Shown: positions 9,291-19,054, counted from the stretch's first letter. The stretch is DNA of 40,081 nucleotides from Paraburkholderia rhynchosiae (GCF_002879865.1 NZ_PNXY01000045.1:1-40081), one strand, 5' to 3'. Numbers and translations: made by a program. Notes: generated by a model from the sequence alone, not told the origin.

Positions 9291-11186
9291 ATGGCGGCAG
9301 AGAAGACGAGAACCTTCGGCGCAAAGGCCAGCATAGCAAAGCTGTTGTCCGTATGCGGAGCAGTGCGACGCTTCCTCACCCGCGCCGAGTTGGCGCGGAC
9401 TATACATATAGGTGTGATCGGGCTCGTTGCCGGCTTTATGCTGCTTGTTATTAGCGGGCAGCTAAAGACGATGGCCGGCGAAATTGTCGCCATCTGGATT
9501 GTCGATGGTTACCTTGTTGGCCACACGCTGGTGCTCGCCCGGCGGCACAAGCCCATTTTCCTGTTTGGCGCATCAATTGGGCTGCTCATTGCCAATCTGA
9601 TGGGCGACGAAACGCTCTATGTTGCGCTTTCGTTCACCGTTGCAGGAATGGTGGAAACCTGTTTTGCTGCACTGGTTCTGCCAAGGGTAAAGACCGCGAG
9701 GGACCTTGTTGAGCCTGTAGCATTGCTACGTTTCGTATTGGGGGCATGCATCGTTGCTCCCGTGCTTTCAGGAATTGTCGCCGCACTCCTCTTGGGCGGA
9801 ATTTTTACCAGCCATCCGTTTTCCTCGTTTTCAAACTGGGTGATATCTGACTCTTTGGGCATCTTGATTTTTACGCCAGTCACCCTAGTAATGCTTTCTG
9901 GCGAGTGGTGCAGTTTGCTCGAGCGCGGAAGCCGCGCGAAATCGATATTGCTTCTTGCAATGGTCGTCTCCGTAACCGTGCTCGTCTTCTCGCAAACAAG
10001 CTATCCATCGTTGTACTGGATGCTTCCACCACTAGCCCTTCTCGCCTTTCATGCTGAACTGTCGACCGTTCTTCTAGGGACTTTGCTGTTCATTGCAATC
10101 TCAGTCCCGTTGACAGTGCAGGGCACCGGACCGCTATGGCTCTTTCCGTTTCCTTCGATGCAAGATCGCGTCTTGGCGCTGCAGCTGTTCACCGTCGCGG
10201 CCCTATTGACCGTGCTGCCAATCACAGTTTTGCAAACACAGCGCAACGCGCTGCTCGCATTGCTGGCGGACAGGCATCGGCGATTCCGACAGTTGGCCGA
10301 ACATTCAGAAGAGGTCGTCGTGCAACTGTCAGCTGAAGGACTGTTTCAGTACGTCTCGCCAAGAGCGACAAGCGTCCTCGGCTATCCCCCGGAAATACTA
10401 CTCGGGAGGCAGATACTCGGCTTCGTACACGAAGACGATCGCCATCAGCTGAAGTCGACGATTGCAGAAGCGAGTGCGTCATCGGCGGCAGAATCAGTCC
10501 AGTACAGACTCCGGCGCGCCGATAACACCTACATATGGGTTCGTAGCTTCCTCGCTCGAATGCCGGCCGGCGTGCCTGAAGAGGAGGCGGCGCTGGCTTT
10601 TACAGTGAGGGATATCCATACCTATGTGTTGTCGGAGCAACAGCGCAGTGCCGAAGAGCAGCGACTCAAAGATCTGGCGTTCGTCGACAGCCTCACTGGC
10701 CTGAGAAACAGACGCTTTCTTGATAACAAGGTGAATGAGCTGTTGCAGTCACTATCAGTAGACGCCGATGTTCGACATATAGCCGTTCTGTTCGCCGACG
10801 TCGATTACTTTAAAACCTATAACGATCGGTATGGCCACCAGGCTGGTGATGAATGCCTCAGGAAGGTGGGTAAGTGTATTGAAGCTACCATAAGAGATGC
10901 CGACACACTCGCTCGCTATGGGGGCGAGGAATTCGTTGTAGTCCTTGATGATTGCCAGTACGAGGAGTCAGTTGACACCGCAGAACGAATTCGGGCCGCC
11001 GTGGAGACGATGGCGCTCGAACACGATGGGAGCCCGCTCGGAGTAGTGACGCTGAGCATCGGAGTAGCAATGTCCGCCTTGGGACAGCCGGCCAACACCA
11101 CCGACCTGTTTGAAAAAGCAGACTTGGCGTTGTATAAGGCAAAACGTCTCGGAAGAAACCGTGTCGGCCAAGTACAACATGCATGA
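9291..11186 (+). CDS. MASE1-PAS-GGDEF diguanylate cyclase
   Basis: A 631-residue membrane enzyme that should make c-di-GMP from GTP. A MASE1-type sensor with about eight to nine membrane helices covers roughly residues 35-325 (including IWIVDGYLVGHTLVLARR and the helix around ISDSLGILIFTPVTLVML). A PAS domain follows (about 335-450, from RRFRQLAEHSEEVVVQLSAE), then GGDEF (about 460-628). The active motif is GGEEF (544-548). The product-inhibition site RxxD is present as RDAD at 535-538, so feedback control is likely. Metal and GTP positions are intact (FADVDYFKTYNDRYGH). A ribosome-binding site, AAGGA, precedes the ATG. It is transcribed in the same direction as the genes before it but separated from them by about 390 bases. 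Confidence 0.95.
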   Translation: MAAEKTRTFGAKASIAKLLSVCGAVRRFLTRAELARTIHIGVIGLVAGFMLLVISGQLKTMAGEIVAIWIVDGYLVGHTLVLARRHKPIFLFGASIGLLIANLMGDETLYVALSFTVAGMVETCFAALVLPRVKTARDLVEPVALLRFVLGACIVAPVLSGIVAALLLGGIFTSHPFSSFSNWVISDSLGILIFTPVTLVMLSGEWCSLLERGSRAKSILLLAMVVSVTVLVFSQTSYPSLYWMLPPLALLAFHAELSTVLLGTLLFIAISVPLTVQGTGPLWLFPFPSMQDRVLALQLFTVAALLTVLPITVLQTQRNALLALLADRHRRFRQLAEHSEEVVVQLSAEGLFQYVSPRATSVLGYPPEILLGRQILGFVHEDDRHQLKSTIAEASASSAAESVQYRLRRADNTYIWVRSFLARMPAGVPEEEAALAFTVRDIHTYVLSEQQRSAEEQRLKDLAFVDSLTGLRNRRFLDNKVNELLQSLSVDADVRHIAVLFADVDYFKTYNDRYGHQAGDECLRKVGKCIEATIRDADTLARYGGEEFVVVLDDCQYEESVDTAERIRAAVETMALEHDGSPLGVVTLSIGVAMSALGQPANTTDLFEKADLALYKAKRLGRNRVGQVQHA

Positions 11187-11194
11187 GGACATCG

Positions 11195-11221
11195 AGGCGC
11201 CGCCGCTGGGGGGCGGCGCCT
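11195..11221 (+). terminator. Strong GC hairpin after the MASE1 cyclase gene
   Basis: A perfect 10-bp stem (AGGCGCCGCC / GGCGGCGCCT) with a 7-base loop begins nine bases after the stop at 11186. There is no U-tract, which is common in GC-rich proteobacteria, so the stem may work as a Rho-assisted end or an RNA-stabilising structure. Confidence 0.65.
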
Positions 11222-11873
11222 GAGCCAGCTGCGCCGGTTGACGGGCATAGTTGCGACGGATCAGTTTGCGCCCCATGTTCGCTGCGTGAAGGCATCGTTC
11301 GTTGACTTGGTCATTTGGCAAAACTTCTCAGCGTATCCTGGTCCTTCGGCAAAGGCCCGCAGGGCATGCGATCCCGACGGTGACAATTGGCACGCACTTT
11401 CCCTCCTGTTCGTGTTGATGAAGTTTCGAAACTCCATCATGGCACTTCGATGCCGACTCGCGGCTTCCGCCGCAGCCTCGGGACAGGGAAGTCCCTTCTA
11501 TGAGGATCTGTTTGTCCAGCCGCTTGCGGTTTGACAAACAGATGGTTGACTGTAAAGAAAGTTAGCCGCGTTTAGCGACACCCCTACTAAAGAACAACGC
11601 GAAAGTTCTCATTCAACCCGGGAATATCTTTACCGATAGCGCGACGAGCGCTGACGGCAGGTTCTGACGACGATGAACTGCGAAGCCTTCACTTGGCATA
11701 GCAGTCAGAGGATGACGAGGTACTGGCATGCGCGGGCGAAAATCGAGGCCAACCAGGCTCCGGTTGCCGCGGGACGGCTGGCATACCCGGTCGATCTATC
11801 GGACTGCCAAAGTGACATCACCCGCATCTATGCCTAATCAGTGCACGTCATCGGCTCGCTCACTATCAAGCGA
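11222..11873. other. Gap with one possible very small gene
   Basis: No recognised gene. A 54-codon frame on the plus strand (11673-11837) begins MNCEAFTWHSSQRMTRYWHA and contains ANQAPVAAGRLAYPVDLSDC. Its composition is protein-like and the second half looks ordered, but it has no good ribosome-binding site (nearest AGG lies about 10 bases upstream) and I know no relative. The remaining sequence gives nothing clear on either strand. Confidence 0.3.
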
Positions 11874-12326
11874 CTACCTCTCCCTCGCCGGGATCGGAGA
11901 GCGTCCGCTACCGGTAACGAATCGTTGTAGCCGATCCCAGGCGGCCAGATAGCGGTGCTTCGGCACTGCTGCCAACTGCTCATCATGCAGGACCAGAATG
12001 CGCCCCACCGCCATCTGCTCACTATCAAGCAGCAGCCACGGCGACCCCTGTTCGGCGCGGTCAATACAGGCGGCCAGCGCCGCCTCAGTCTGCTGATATA
12101 CGTCGAGTTCGGCTCCGGACGCAGTTTCCTGCCGCAGATAGAACGCCATATAAACGATTCGCAGCAAATTCGCAATCTGGTCAGAATCACCTCGTCCCGC
12201 CCTGACCGTCGCAAACACCAAGTGATTCTCAAGCGACAGTGCCCGCACGTTCTCCGTCGACAGCGGCAACAGCATCTCTTTTGTCAGCCAGGCACGACCC
12301 CCGCGCCGCATCGTACTTCTTCCCAC
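11874..12326 (-). CDS. Conserved-looking hypothetical protein
   Basis: A 150-residue protein, mostly alpha-helical by appearance, with an ordered core WLTKEMLLPLSTENVRALSL then ENHLVFATVRAGRGD, and a C-terminal half with ILVLHDEQLAAVPKHRYLAA. The codon pattern is that of a real Burkholderia gene and similar small proteins are familiar to me from this group without a function. The start is taken as GTG at 12326 because AAGGAG stands seven bases before it; ATG at 12311 is an alternative. No signal peptide, membrane helix or DNA-binding motif is evident. A palindrome about 190 bases upstream may belong to its control region. Confidence 0.7.
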   Translation of the reverse strand: MGRSTMRRGGRAWLTKEMLLPLSTENVRALSLENHLVFATVRAGRGDSDQIANLLRIVYMAFYLRQETASGAELDVYQQTEAALAACIDRAEQGSPWLLLDSEQMAVGRILVLHDEQLAAVPKHRYLAAWDRLQRFVTGSGRSPIPARER

Positions 12327-12518
12327 CCACTTCTCCTTCGTTCCTGTCCAATCTTCGTCCCGTCGATGGCGGTGGGACTAGCTGAAAAACAACTTTCAGA
12401 TAAAAAAGAAAGACTCGATGAGAGACAAAACACCTCATCGCAGCACCGGCGCACGACCAGATTATTGCCTATCTCCGTGTTTCAGAATTGTCCCGTGAAG
12501 CTTCTCTCTTTATAACCT

Positions 12519-12540
12519 GATTCGGGCCTTTGCCCGAATC
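12519..12540. promoter_or_regulatory. Perfect 9-bp palindrome upstream of the 11874-12326 gene
   Basis: GATTCGGGC and GCCCGAATC form a perfect inverted repeat around a CTTT centre. It sits about 190 bases before the GTG start of the hypothetical gene on the minus strand. On that strand GTTATAAAG follows, which could serve as part of a -10 region. It may be an operator or the end of an older transcription unit; no U-tract follows on the plus strand. Confidence 0.35.
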
Positions 12541-13617
12541 TGCCCTTAGCACCATTGGTGCCCGGTGTATTGCTCACTGTCCAGCGTTAGTTAGTATGAA
12601 CGCTCGACGAAAATTGCCGCGGTTGCATTACTTCCGAGTCCGCAAAGCAGCCGGCCACAGCGCAGAATGTCGCGGTTGCCTTCCTGCCTATCCTGACGAG
12701 AAGCTTTTCGTCTGTTCGGTCAACGGTTGTCGAGGGGACGAGCCGAAAGAACGCTTGCCGCTACCGTCAACGCCTGATGCATTTCGGTTGGCGCAGGGAG
12801 CTGATACCGCTCCCACGTATCGCCAAGACATGCATCTCTGTCGTAGCGTCGACATCGACGCTCTCTGACGCCGTCAACTGCGTGTCGATCCCGTCGAACT
12901 GGCCGAACTGCCGATGGTATCAATGTCGTCCCCACGTGATATGGAGACAGGCGGCTACTCTTGAGTGGTCGTCACGTCACCGCGTAGTCGGGGGGTGCAA
13001 AGTGTCTCCGCCTAGCTGTCGCGATGGCCGCGGCTCAATCTGTTGTTTTCGGTCGTCAATGTTCCAGTCGCTGCCGGCAGCACCATCTTGCCTTTAGCCA
13101 CACTGCGCCACCACCAAGGTTGATGTTTGCGCCGACTACCCGCCGTCCACTGAGACCGATACTTGTCGTCGGTGCTCTCTGACGTCACAGACATTAGCAG
13201 AAAATTTGCCCAACTTGTTCAGGGATTATTTTCTCGTGAAACGAAGCATCCTCAAACTACGGTCGTCTCGACAAGCACGGAACAACATTTAAATCCTTGA
13301 ACATCTGTCAGCATTTTCTTACGCACCATTAAGAATGAACCTACGCTCGTTTGAGGAATGCACCGCTCAATCTCGTTCCCTTATCTTTTTTCAACCATTT
13401 CCAGAACTTTCAATCTAAATTCTTGAAACCTTGTTAAACGAGCAGGATGCTGTTTTAAATTTGAGTTATTATCGGCGCCGCTTGCAGAAGGCGGGGGCCG
13501 GAATGCACGACGCGCGTCTCGCCTATCCATCTGTCAGATGTGCAACATCGCGCCGACAGCACCCCGCACACGTTTCCAGAAACGAGCATCAAGCGATTCA
13601 ATTGCTACGGGGTTCCA
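12541..13617. other. Long leader region upstream of the polysaccharide locus
   Basis: More than 1 kb without a recognisable gene. The left part (12541-13200) has only short GC-rich frames that look accidental. From about 13200 to 13460 the sequence becomes AT-rich and promoter-like, in clear contrast with its surroundings. It contains an inverted repeat TTCTTA-N8-TAAGAA at 13316-13335. This stretch is the likely control region for the BcsB-like gene at 13618, which has a further leader of at least 150 bases. Confidence 0.5.
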
Positions 13618-15621
13618 ATGATGACCATTCACCGCTCGACGACAGCCGCGCTGCTGGTCGCCGCGTCCCTTTTTGCGTCACTAGCGACACAGACCGCTGC
13701 CGGTAAAGAGTCAGCCAGTTCACAACCGGTCGTCAAACGCAGTATCGCGATTGCTGAACTCGGTTTCACGGATGGGGCGAATTTCGGCTCGCTCGGCGGC
13801 ACGCAGGAATTCTTCTTTCCTGTGCCGCGCGCAGCGCGCGTTACAAGCGCGACGCTGTCGCTCGGTTATGACGAAGCATCGCCTTTCGACGGCCGGCGCA
13901 GCGTGCTGATCCAGGTCGGCGAACGCACCGTGGTGAGCCGCGCACTGCCTGCCGGCCATGACCGGCAGATGATCGAGGTGCCGCTCGGTGCCGGTGATTT
14001 CGCCGGGGACTTCGTCAAGGTCTCGGTCATCTATTCAGGCGCGTTCACCAATGATCGCTGCGCCGATGTCAGATCGGCCAACGATCGGTTCACCGTGTTG
14101 CCGGAAACCGCGCTAAAGCTCAACGTCGCGCAGGACAGTCTCAATCAGGTCTCGACGGTGCTGACGCTGATGCCCGGCCGGATTGCAGTCGGCATTCCCG
14201 AGCGCAAGCTGACCGAGCGGGAAGCGGCCGCCGTGATCTCGGCGGTCCGGCTGTTCAAGGCGCGCGGCCGGGAGGTGGAAGTCGTGCCGCTTACGCAGTT
14301 GCTCGCGCGCCCCGGCGCGGATGATTCCGCATGGCAGCGCGGCGACGTGGTGATCGCGTCGCCGCAGGACTTCGGCGACCGGCTGCATGCGGACGCGGCA
14401 TCTTCCACTGCTACCTCCGCAGCGAGCGTCGTGCGTCTTGCCGATGGCCCGGGTCTGCTGCTGAGCGGCAGCGACCCGCAGATCGCCGCCAACCTGCTCG
14501 GGTCCGACTGGCAGATTGCCGCGGCGGACCACGCGATCCGCGTTGACGCGATGCAGCCGATGCCCCGCTCGCAGGACCGCCTGACTTTCGACAAGCTGGG
14601 TCTCGCAACGCCCGTGTCCCATGTTCCGGGCGAAGCAGTCTGGACCGCGAGCTTCAGTGCCCGCGACATTCCGCCTGGACGCTGGCCGGCCGCGCTGAAT
14701 CTCGACCTTGGCATCGGAGAAGACGGCAGCGAGATCCCCGCGGTAGCGAACGTCTTCGTCAATGGCCGTTTCATTGCCAGCACCAGGGCGGCGAAACAGG
14801 GCATCACGCATCTGTACGCCAAGCTTCCGCATGGCCTCGTGAGTCTCGACAACCAGGTGCGCGTCGTCGTCCAGCGCCAGTCGCGCACCGGCGACTGCAC
14901 TTATCTTCCGGCCAATTTCCCCGCGCAACTGCTCGGGTCGAGCGCGCTCGAACTCGGCAGTGCGGAGCAGCCGGCCCACGACTTCTTCTCGGTGGCATCC
15001 AATGCGCGTGACCAGTTGACGGTGGTGGTGCGCGACCCGGCTGCGGAAACGCAGCGCACGGCGCTCCAGACACTCGGCATCGTCGCGGCCGATCTGGTGC
15101 CGACCGGCACGCCCATCGTCGTGAAATACGCGACGAGCGACAGTCTGCCGGAAACGTCGTCGGCCTTCGTCGCATGGGGCAACTTCCGCTTCGCCGGTGC
15201 GGACTCGCCGGTGCGCATCGACGCGGGCAAGGTGCTCGTGCGCACCCGTGCGGGCACGCCGCTCTTCAGCCTCGACGGCACACGCAGCACGCTGATCGCG
15301 CAGATCGTCACGCCGCCCGGCGCGCCGTCCGGCATCTGGCTGTCACACCCGGGCGCGAGCGCGATGCCGGCACCGCAAACGGTCGGGCTCGACCGCGGCA
15401 ATGTCGCGTTCGTCGATCAGACCGGCGTCACGCTCGCCCTGTCCACCGAGCGTGAAAAGCTCATCGAGGTGACGTATCCCGAGTCGACCTCGTGGCGAGC
15501 GGTCATCACGCGCTACCGCGTGTGGCTGATCGGTGCGGTGTGGCTGCTGATCACGCTGACGGTCGTCGTCGCACTTCAGCGCATCCAGCGGCGCCGACAG
15601 CGCGAGCGCGGGGAGCAGTAA
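13618..15621 (+). CDS. BcsB-like periplasmic polysaccharide synthase subunit
   Basis: A 667-residue protein with a signal peptide (STTAALLVAASLFASLATQT..AAG, cleavage near residue 30), a large periplasmic part and one C-terminal membrane anchor (WLIGAVWLLITLTVVVALQ) followed by an Arg-rich cytoplasmic tail. The repeated beta-sandwich pattern resembles BcsB, the cellulose synthase partner that guides the glycan through the periplasm: ATLSLGYDEASPFDGRRSVL with IQVGERTV near the start, FVNGRFIASTRAAKQG and DNQVRVVVQRQSRTGDCTYL in the second half. I choose the tandem ATG at 13618/13621, preceded by ACGGGG. The synthase gene starts two bases after this stop, so the two are tightly coupled. It is not a cellulose gene by context: no BcsA PilZ protein or BcsZ is nearby. 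Confidence 0.85.
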   Translation: MMTIHRSTTAALLVAASLFASLATQTAAGKESASSQPVVKRSIAIAELGFTDGANFGSLGGTQEFFFPVPRAARVTSATLSLGYDEASPFDGRRSVLIQVGERTVVSRALPAGHDRQMIEVPLGAGDFAGDFVKVSVIYSGAFTNDRCADVRSANDRFTVLPETALKLNVAQDSLNQVSTVLTLMPGRIAVGIPERKLTEREAAAVISAVRLFKARGREVEVVPLTQLLARPGADDSAWQRGDVVIASPQDFGDRLHADAASSTATSAASVVRLADGPGLLLSGSDPQIAANLLGSDWQIAAADHAIRVDAMQPMPRSQDRLTFDKLGLATPVSHVPGEAVWTASFSARDIPPGRWPAALNLDLGIGEDGSEIPAVANVFVNGRFIASTRAAKQGITHLYAKLPHGLVSLDNQVRVVVQRQSRTGDCTYLPANFPAQLLGSSALELGSAEQPAHDFFSVASNARDQLTVVVRDPAAETQRTALQTLGIVAADLVPTGTPIVVKYATSDSLPETSSAFVAWGNFRFAGADSPVRIDAGKVLVRTRAGTPLFSLDGTRSTLIAQIVTPPGAPSGIWLSHPGASAMPAPQTVGLDRGNVAFVDQTGVTLALSTEREKLIEVTYPESTSWRAVITRYRVWLIGAVWLLITLTVVVALQRIQRRRQRERGEQ

Positions 15622-15623
15622 CG

Positions 15624-17534
15624 ATGAGCGCAACGCAATCCGACGGCGCGCCGATCCATGTGCCGCGCATCGGCGCGCTGCTTGTCGAGAAAGGACTGAT
15701 CACACCGACGCAGCGCGAAGAGGGACTGCATCTCGCGCGGCGCTGGAAGGTGCGGTTCGGCGAGGTGGTCGTCGCGATGGGCTGGATGAAGTCGCTCGAC
15801 CTGTACCGGACGCTCGCCGCGCACGTCGGTCTGCCGTTCGTCGATTTCTCGGCCGAGCCGCCGGACGCCGACCTGCTCGAACCGGCTGACACCGCACTCT
15901 ATACCGGGCGTCTCCTAATCCCCTGGCGCCGGCGGGCGGGCGGCCGGCTCGTCATCGCGACGGCCGATCCCAGCCCGACGACGACCGGGTTTATCCGCGA
16001 CAAATGGGGCAGCGCCGTCGAGATCGTCGTCACGTCGAAGTTCGACATCATCTGGACGACCCAGCGGGTGTTCGAGACGAGTCAGTCGCACGATGCTGTG
16101 CACAGCCTTCACGAACGCGACCCGATCATGTCGGCCCGGCGGATCGTCACGGCGCCGCAACTGATCTTCATCCAGGCGCTCGTGACCATGGTCGCGCTCG
16201 GGCTCGTGTTCGCGCCGGCCGCCACGCTGATCGCAGCGAATACGCTGATCGGCTTGTGGTATCTGAGCAATTTCATCTTCAAGGCCGTGCTGGTCTGGTC
16301 CAGCGAGCAATCGCCGACCAGCGACGACGACAGCCTCGCGCAAGCCGCCCGCGCGTTGCCCGACGAGGACCTGCCGGTGTTCACGGTGCTCGTGCCGATG
16401 TACCGCGAGCCCGAAGTGCTGCCGATTCTCGCGCACGCGCTGCGCAACCTCGACTATCCGCGCGCGAAGCTCGACATCAAGCTCGTGCTTGAGGCCGACG
16501 ACGCGCCGACTATCGACGCGGCGAAGACTCTGGGCCTCGAAGGGATCTTCGAAATCATCCGGGTTCCGCCGTCGCAGCCCCAGACGAAACCGAAGGCATG
16601 CAACTATGCGCTGCGCTATGCGCGCGGCGATTACCTCGTGATTTACGACGCGGAAGACAAGCCCGAGCCCGATCAGTTGCGCAAGGTGGTCGCCGCGTTC
16701 CAGCGCGCGCCGTCGAACACCGCCTGCATCCAGTGCCGCCTGAACTACTACAACGCGCGTGAAAACTGGCTCACGCGGATGTTCACGCTCGATTATTCGC
16801 TGTTGTTCGACCTGCTGCTGCCAGGTCTCGAACGGCTGAACGTGCCGATCCCGCTTGGCGGCACGTCGAATCATTTCCGGCTCGACGTGCTGCGCGAACT
16901 GAACGGCTGGGATCCGTTCAACGTGACCGAGGATGCAGATCTCGGCATCCGCATGACGCAAAAAGGCTACCGGGTCAGCGTGATCGAATCGACCACGTTC
17001 GAAGAAGCGAACGTCGCGATCGGCAACTGGATCCGTCAGCGCTCGCGCTGGATCAAGGGCTACATGATGACGTTCCTTGTCCATACGCGCCGGCCCATCC
17101 ATCTCGTTCGGACCACCGGCATCGGCGGCGCACTGGGCTTTGCGTTCTTCGTCGGCGGCACGGTCCTGTCCGCGCTGCTCAATCCGTTCTATTGGGCGAT
17201 GCTCGCCGTCTGGTCGTTCTCGCACACGACCGGTTTCGACGACCTGTTCCCGCCGTTCCTACGCTATCTGAGCCTGTTCAACCTGCTCGCCGGCAACGGC
17301 GCGTTCATCTACCTGACGATGCTCGCGCCGCTGCGGCGCAAATGGATCGATCTCGTGCCGTACAGCCTGACGGTATTCGTGTATTGGGCGCTGATGTCGG
17401 TGGCCGCGTACAAGGCGCTGTGGCAACTGATCTACAAACCGTTCTACTGGGAGAAGACGCAGCACGGCCTGTCTTCGCATACCGCAATCGAGCTCGCAAA
17501 GGCGAAGGCTGCATCGTCCGGGGTGTCGCCATGA
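15624..17534 (+). CDS. Processive family-2 glycosyltransferase with N-terminal MshEN-like domain
   Basis: A 636-residue inner-membrane synthase. Residues about 13-150 resemble the MshEN (GspE N-terminal) domain, a known c-di-GMP-binding fold: PRIGALLVEKGLITPTQREE, then a second half RFGEVVVAMGWMKSLDLYRT. Two membrane helices follow (about 175-220), then the GT2 catalytic domain with VLVPMYREPEVLP, the DxD-type site Asp342-Ala-Glu-Asp345, TED (435-437) and QRSRW (472-476), the set seen in processive enzymes such as BcsA. Four or so membrane helices end the protein. There is no PilZ domain. E. coli NfrB, a c-di-GMP-responsive exopolysaccharide synthase, combines the same two domains as I recall it. 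The sugar is not readable, but ManC at 21028 suggests GDP-mannose. The stop overlaps the next start (ATGA). Confidence 0.9.
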   Translation: MSATQSDGAPIHVPRIGALLVEKGLITPTQREEGLHLARRWKVRFGEVVVAMGWMKSLDLYRTLAAHVGLPFVDFSAEPPDADLLEPADTALYTGRLLIPWRRRAGGRLVIATADPSPTTTGFIRDKWGSAVEIVVTSKFDIIWTTQRVFETSQSHDAVHSLHERDPIMSARRIVTAPQLIFIQALVTMVALGLVFAPAATLIAANTLIGLWYLSNFIFKAVLVWSSEQSPTSDDDSLAQAARALPDEDLPVFTVLVPMYREPEVLPILAHALRNLDYPRAKLDIKLVLEADDAPTIDAAKTLGLEGIFEIIRVPPSQPQTKPKACNYALRYARGDYLVIYDAEDKPEPDQLRKVVAAFQRAPSNTACIQCRLNYYNARENWLTRMFTLDYSLLFDLLLPGLERLNVPIPLGGTSNHFRLDVLRELNGWDPFNVTEDADLGIRMTQKGYRVSVIESTTFEEANVAIGNWIRQRSRWIKGYMMTFLVHTRRPIHLVRTTGIGGALGFAFFVGGTVLSALLNPFYWAMLAVWSFSHTTGFDDLFPPFLRYLSLFNLLAGNGAFIYLTMLAPLRRKWIDLVPYSLTVFVYWALMSVAAYKALWQLIYKPFYWEKTQHGLSSHTAIELAKAKAASSGVSP

Positions 17535-19054
17535 CCCGAACGCTGCGCTTCTGCGTGACCGCGATCGCGTCGTTCGCGGTGCTCGTCGCCGCGAACGCGT
17601 GGCTGCGCGGTCACGGCTTGGTCGCCGCGCCGGTGCTGCATGACTGGGGCGAGGTCCTGCTTTATAGCGGTGGCAAGGGCACGTTCCGCGATTTCACGAC
17701 CAGCTATCCGCCGCTCGCTTTCACGCTCAACATCCTGCTGGGGGTGCCGGTCCGCGCGCTGTCGCCGTTGTCGGCGCTGCCCGCTCCGGCGCTGGTCGCG
17801 TCGCTGTTCGGCGCGCTGCTGGTGGCCCGCTGGGACGCGGCGTTCCGCGCGGCGAAGTACGGCGCGTGGTCGATCGTGCTGGCCGCCCTGCTCTGCCTGC
17901 ACCCGTTCTTCCTGCATTCGGCGACGAGCGGCGTGGGCGCGATGCTGCTGCTAGTCGCGCTCTACTGGCTGGCTTCGGCCTATTGCGCGAGCTACCGGAC
18001 GGGCCGCGTCACCGATCTGATGAACGTCGCGCTGGCGCTCGCGTTCACCGCATTCGTCGATCCGCTAGGCGCGCTCGTGTGCGTGGCCGCGCTGCCGTTT
18101 CTCACGCTCAGCGTCCCTCCGGCACTCCTCGCCCGGTCGGCGTTCAACTCGCTGCTCGTGGTCCTGTTTCCGCTGCTGTTCGTGATCTTGAGCTTCACGT
18201 ATGAGAACGCGCTGTTCGAGGACAGCTCGACCGCCTTCGTGACCGATATCGCTCGCCATGTATCGCTGGTTGTGGGTACGAGCGAAGCCGTAGGCCATGG
18301 CGTCGCCGGCCTGTTCCCTGCGCTGGCCGGGTTCGGCATTGCCGTGTTGACGCTCGCTGCCGCGATGCCGGCAGCCATCGTTTTGACGTTGCACCGGCGC
18401 ATGGCGGCGGAGTGCGCGAAGCCGTTCGCCGCGTTATGCGCCGTTGCGCTGGTTGCGATCGCCGCCGTTGCGATCATTGCGTTCATGCAGGGCTCGGCGC
18501 ACATCTCCGCGACGTTGACCCGCATCGCCACGCCGTTCGTCGCGCTCGCCGCAGTCGCCGTGCGCCAGTGGCCGCCGCATCCGCGGCGCGGGCGTACGGT
18601 GGCGGCGGTGCTGCTCGCCGCGATCGGGGCCGGCTGGGGTATGTCGCTCACGTGGCAGACGGGCGAGGACGCCCGCTGGCTCGATGCGGCTACCGGCATC
18701 ACGGTCGCCGGCGCGCCGGACGGCGGAGCCGCGTCGCTCGGACGCTACCTCGCGGGCCGCTCCGACGTGCTGATTGACGCGCATGCGCATCCGGCCACAT
18801 TGGCCGCGCGCGGCAGCGCAAGCGGGCTCGTGGTGCGAGGCGACGAGCCGTTCATGCTCGCGATGCTGACGCGCCGTATCCGTTCCCGGTTCGTCGCCGT
18901 CCCGTATCCCGACCAGCTGCCGACGCTCGCCGACGATCAACTGACTCAAACCTTCCCCGCGCTGTACCAGCAGGGATTGAACGGGTATCGCCTTATCTAT
19001 GACACTGACGGTTGGAGAGTTTATGAACGTCGCGACGCGCAAAGCACGAATTGA
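17531..19054 (+). CDS. Polytopic membrane protein of the polysaccharide locus
   Basis: A 507-residue integral membrane protein with about ten helices in the first 370 residues and a soluble C-terminal part (about 385-507). The arrangement resembles GT-C type enzymes (PMT/GT39-like): an early loop with HDWGEVLLYSGGKGTFRDF and TTSYPPLAF, then repeated hydrophobic helices. An acidic pair typical of GT-C active sites is suggested by HDWGE but is not proof. It could add a side group to the glycan or help move it. The start overlaps the synthase stop by four bases (ATGA), and its end overlaps the barrel gene, so it is certainly part of the operon. Confidence 0.75.
   Translation: MTRTLRFCVTAIASFAVLVAANAWLRGHGLVAAPVLHDWGEVLLYSGGKGTFRDFTTSYPPLAFTLNILLGVPVRALSPLSALPAPALVASLFGALLVARWDAAFRAAKYGAWSIVLAALLCLHPFFLHSATSGVGAMLLLVALYWLASAYCASYRTGRVTDLMNVALALAFTAFVDPLGALVCVAALPFLTLSVPPALLARSAFNSLLVVLFPLLFVILSFTYENALFEDSSTAFVTDIARHVSLVVGTSEAVGHGVAGLFPALAGFGIAVLTLAAAMPAAIVLTLHRRMAAECAKPFAALCAVALVAIAAVAIIAFMQGSAHISATLTRIATPFVALAAVAVRQWPPHPRRGRTVAAVLLAAIGAGWGMSLTWQTGEDARWLDAATGITVAGAPDGGAASLGRYLAGRSDVLIDAHAHPATLAARGSASGLVVRGDEPFMLAMLTRRIRSRFVAVPYPDQLPTLADDQLTQTFPALYQQGLNGYRLIYDTDGWRVYERRDAQSTN

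Noticed and set aside
14113..14979. Long open frames (251 and 288 codons) on the minus strand inside the BcsB-like gene
   Set aside because: High-GC shadow frames; composition rich in Arg, no family resemblance, while the plus-strand frame has a clear signal peptide, domain pattern and membrane anchor.
15915..17225. A 436-codon minus-strand frame opposite the glycosyltransferase
   Set aside because: It mirrors the synthase codons, is rich in Arg, His and Asp, and has no recognisable domain; the plus-strand gene has all catalytic motifs.
13618..17534. Reading the locus as cellulose synthase (bcsA/bcsB)
   Set aside because: The synthase has no PilZ domain, and there is no bcsZ, bcsC, bcsQ or bcsG nearby; the mannanase and ManC point to another sugar.
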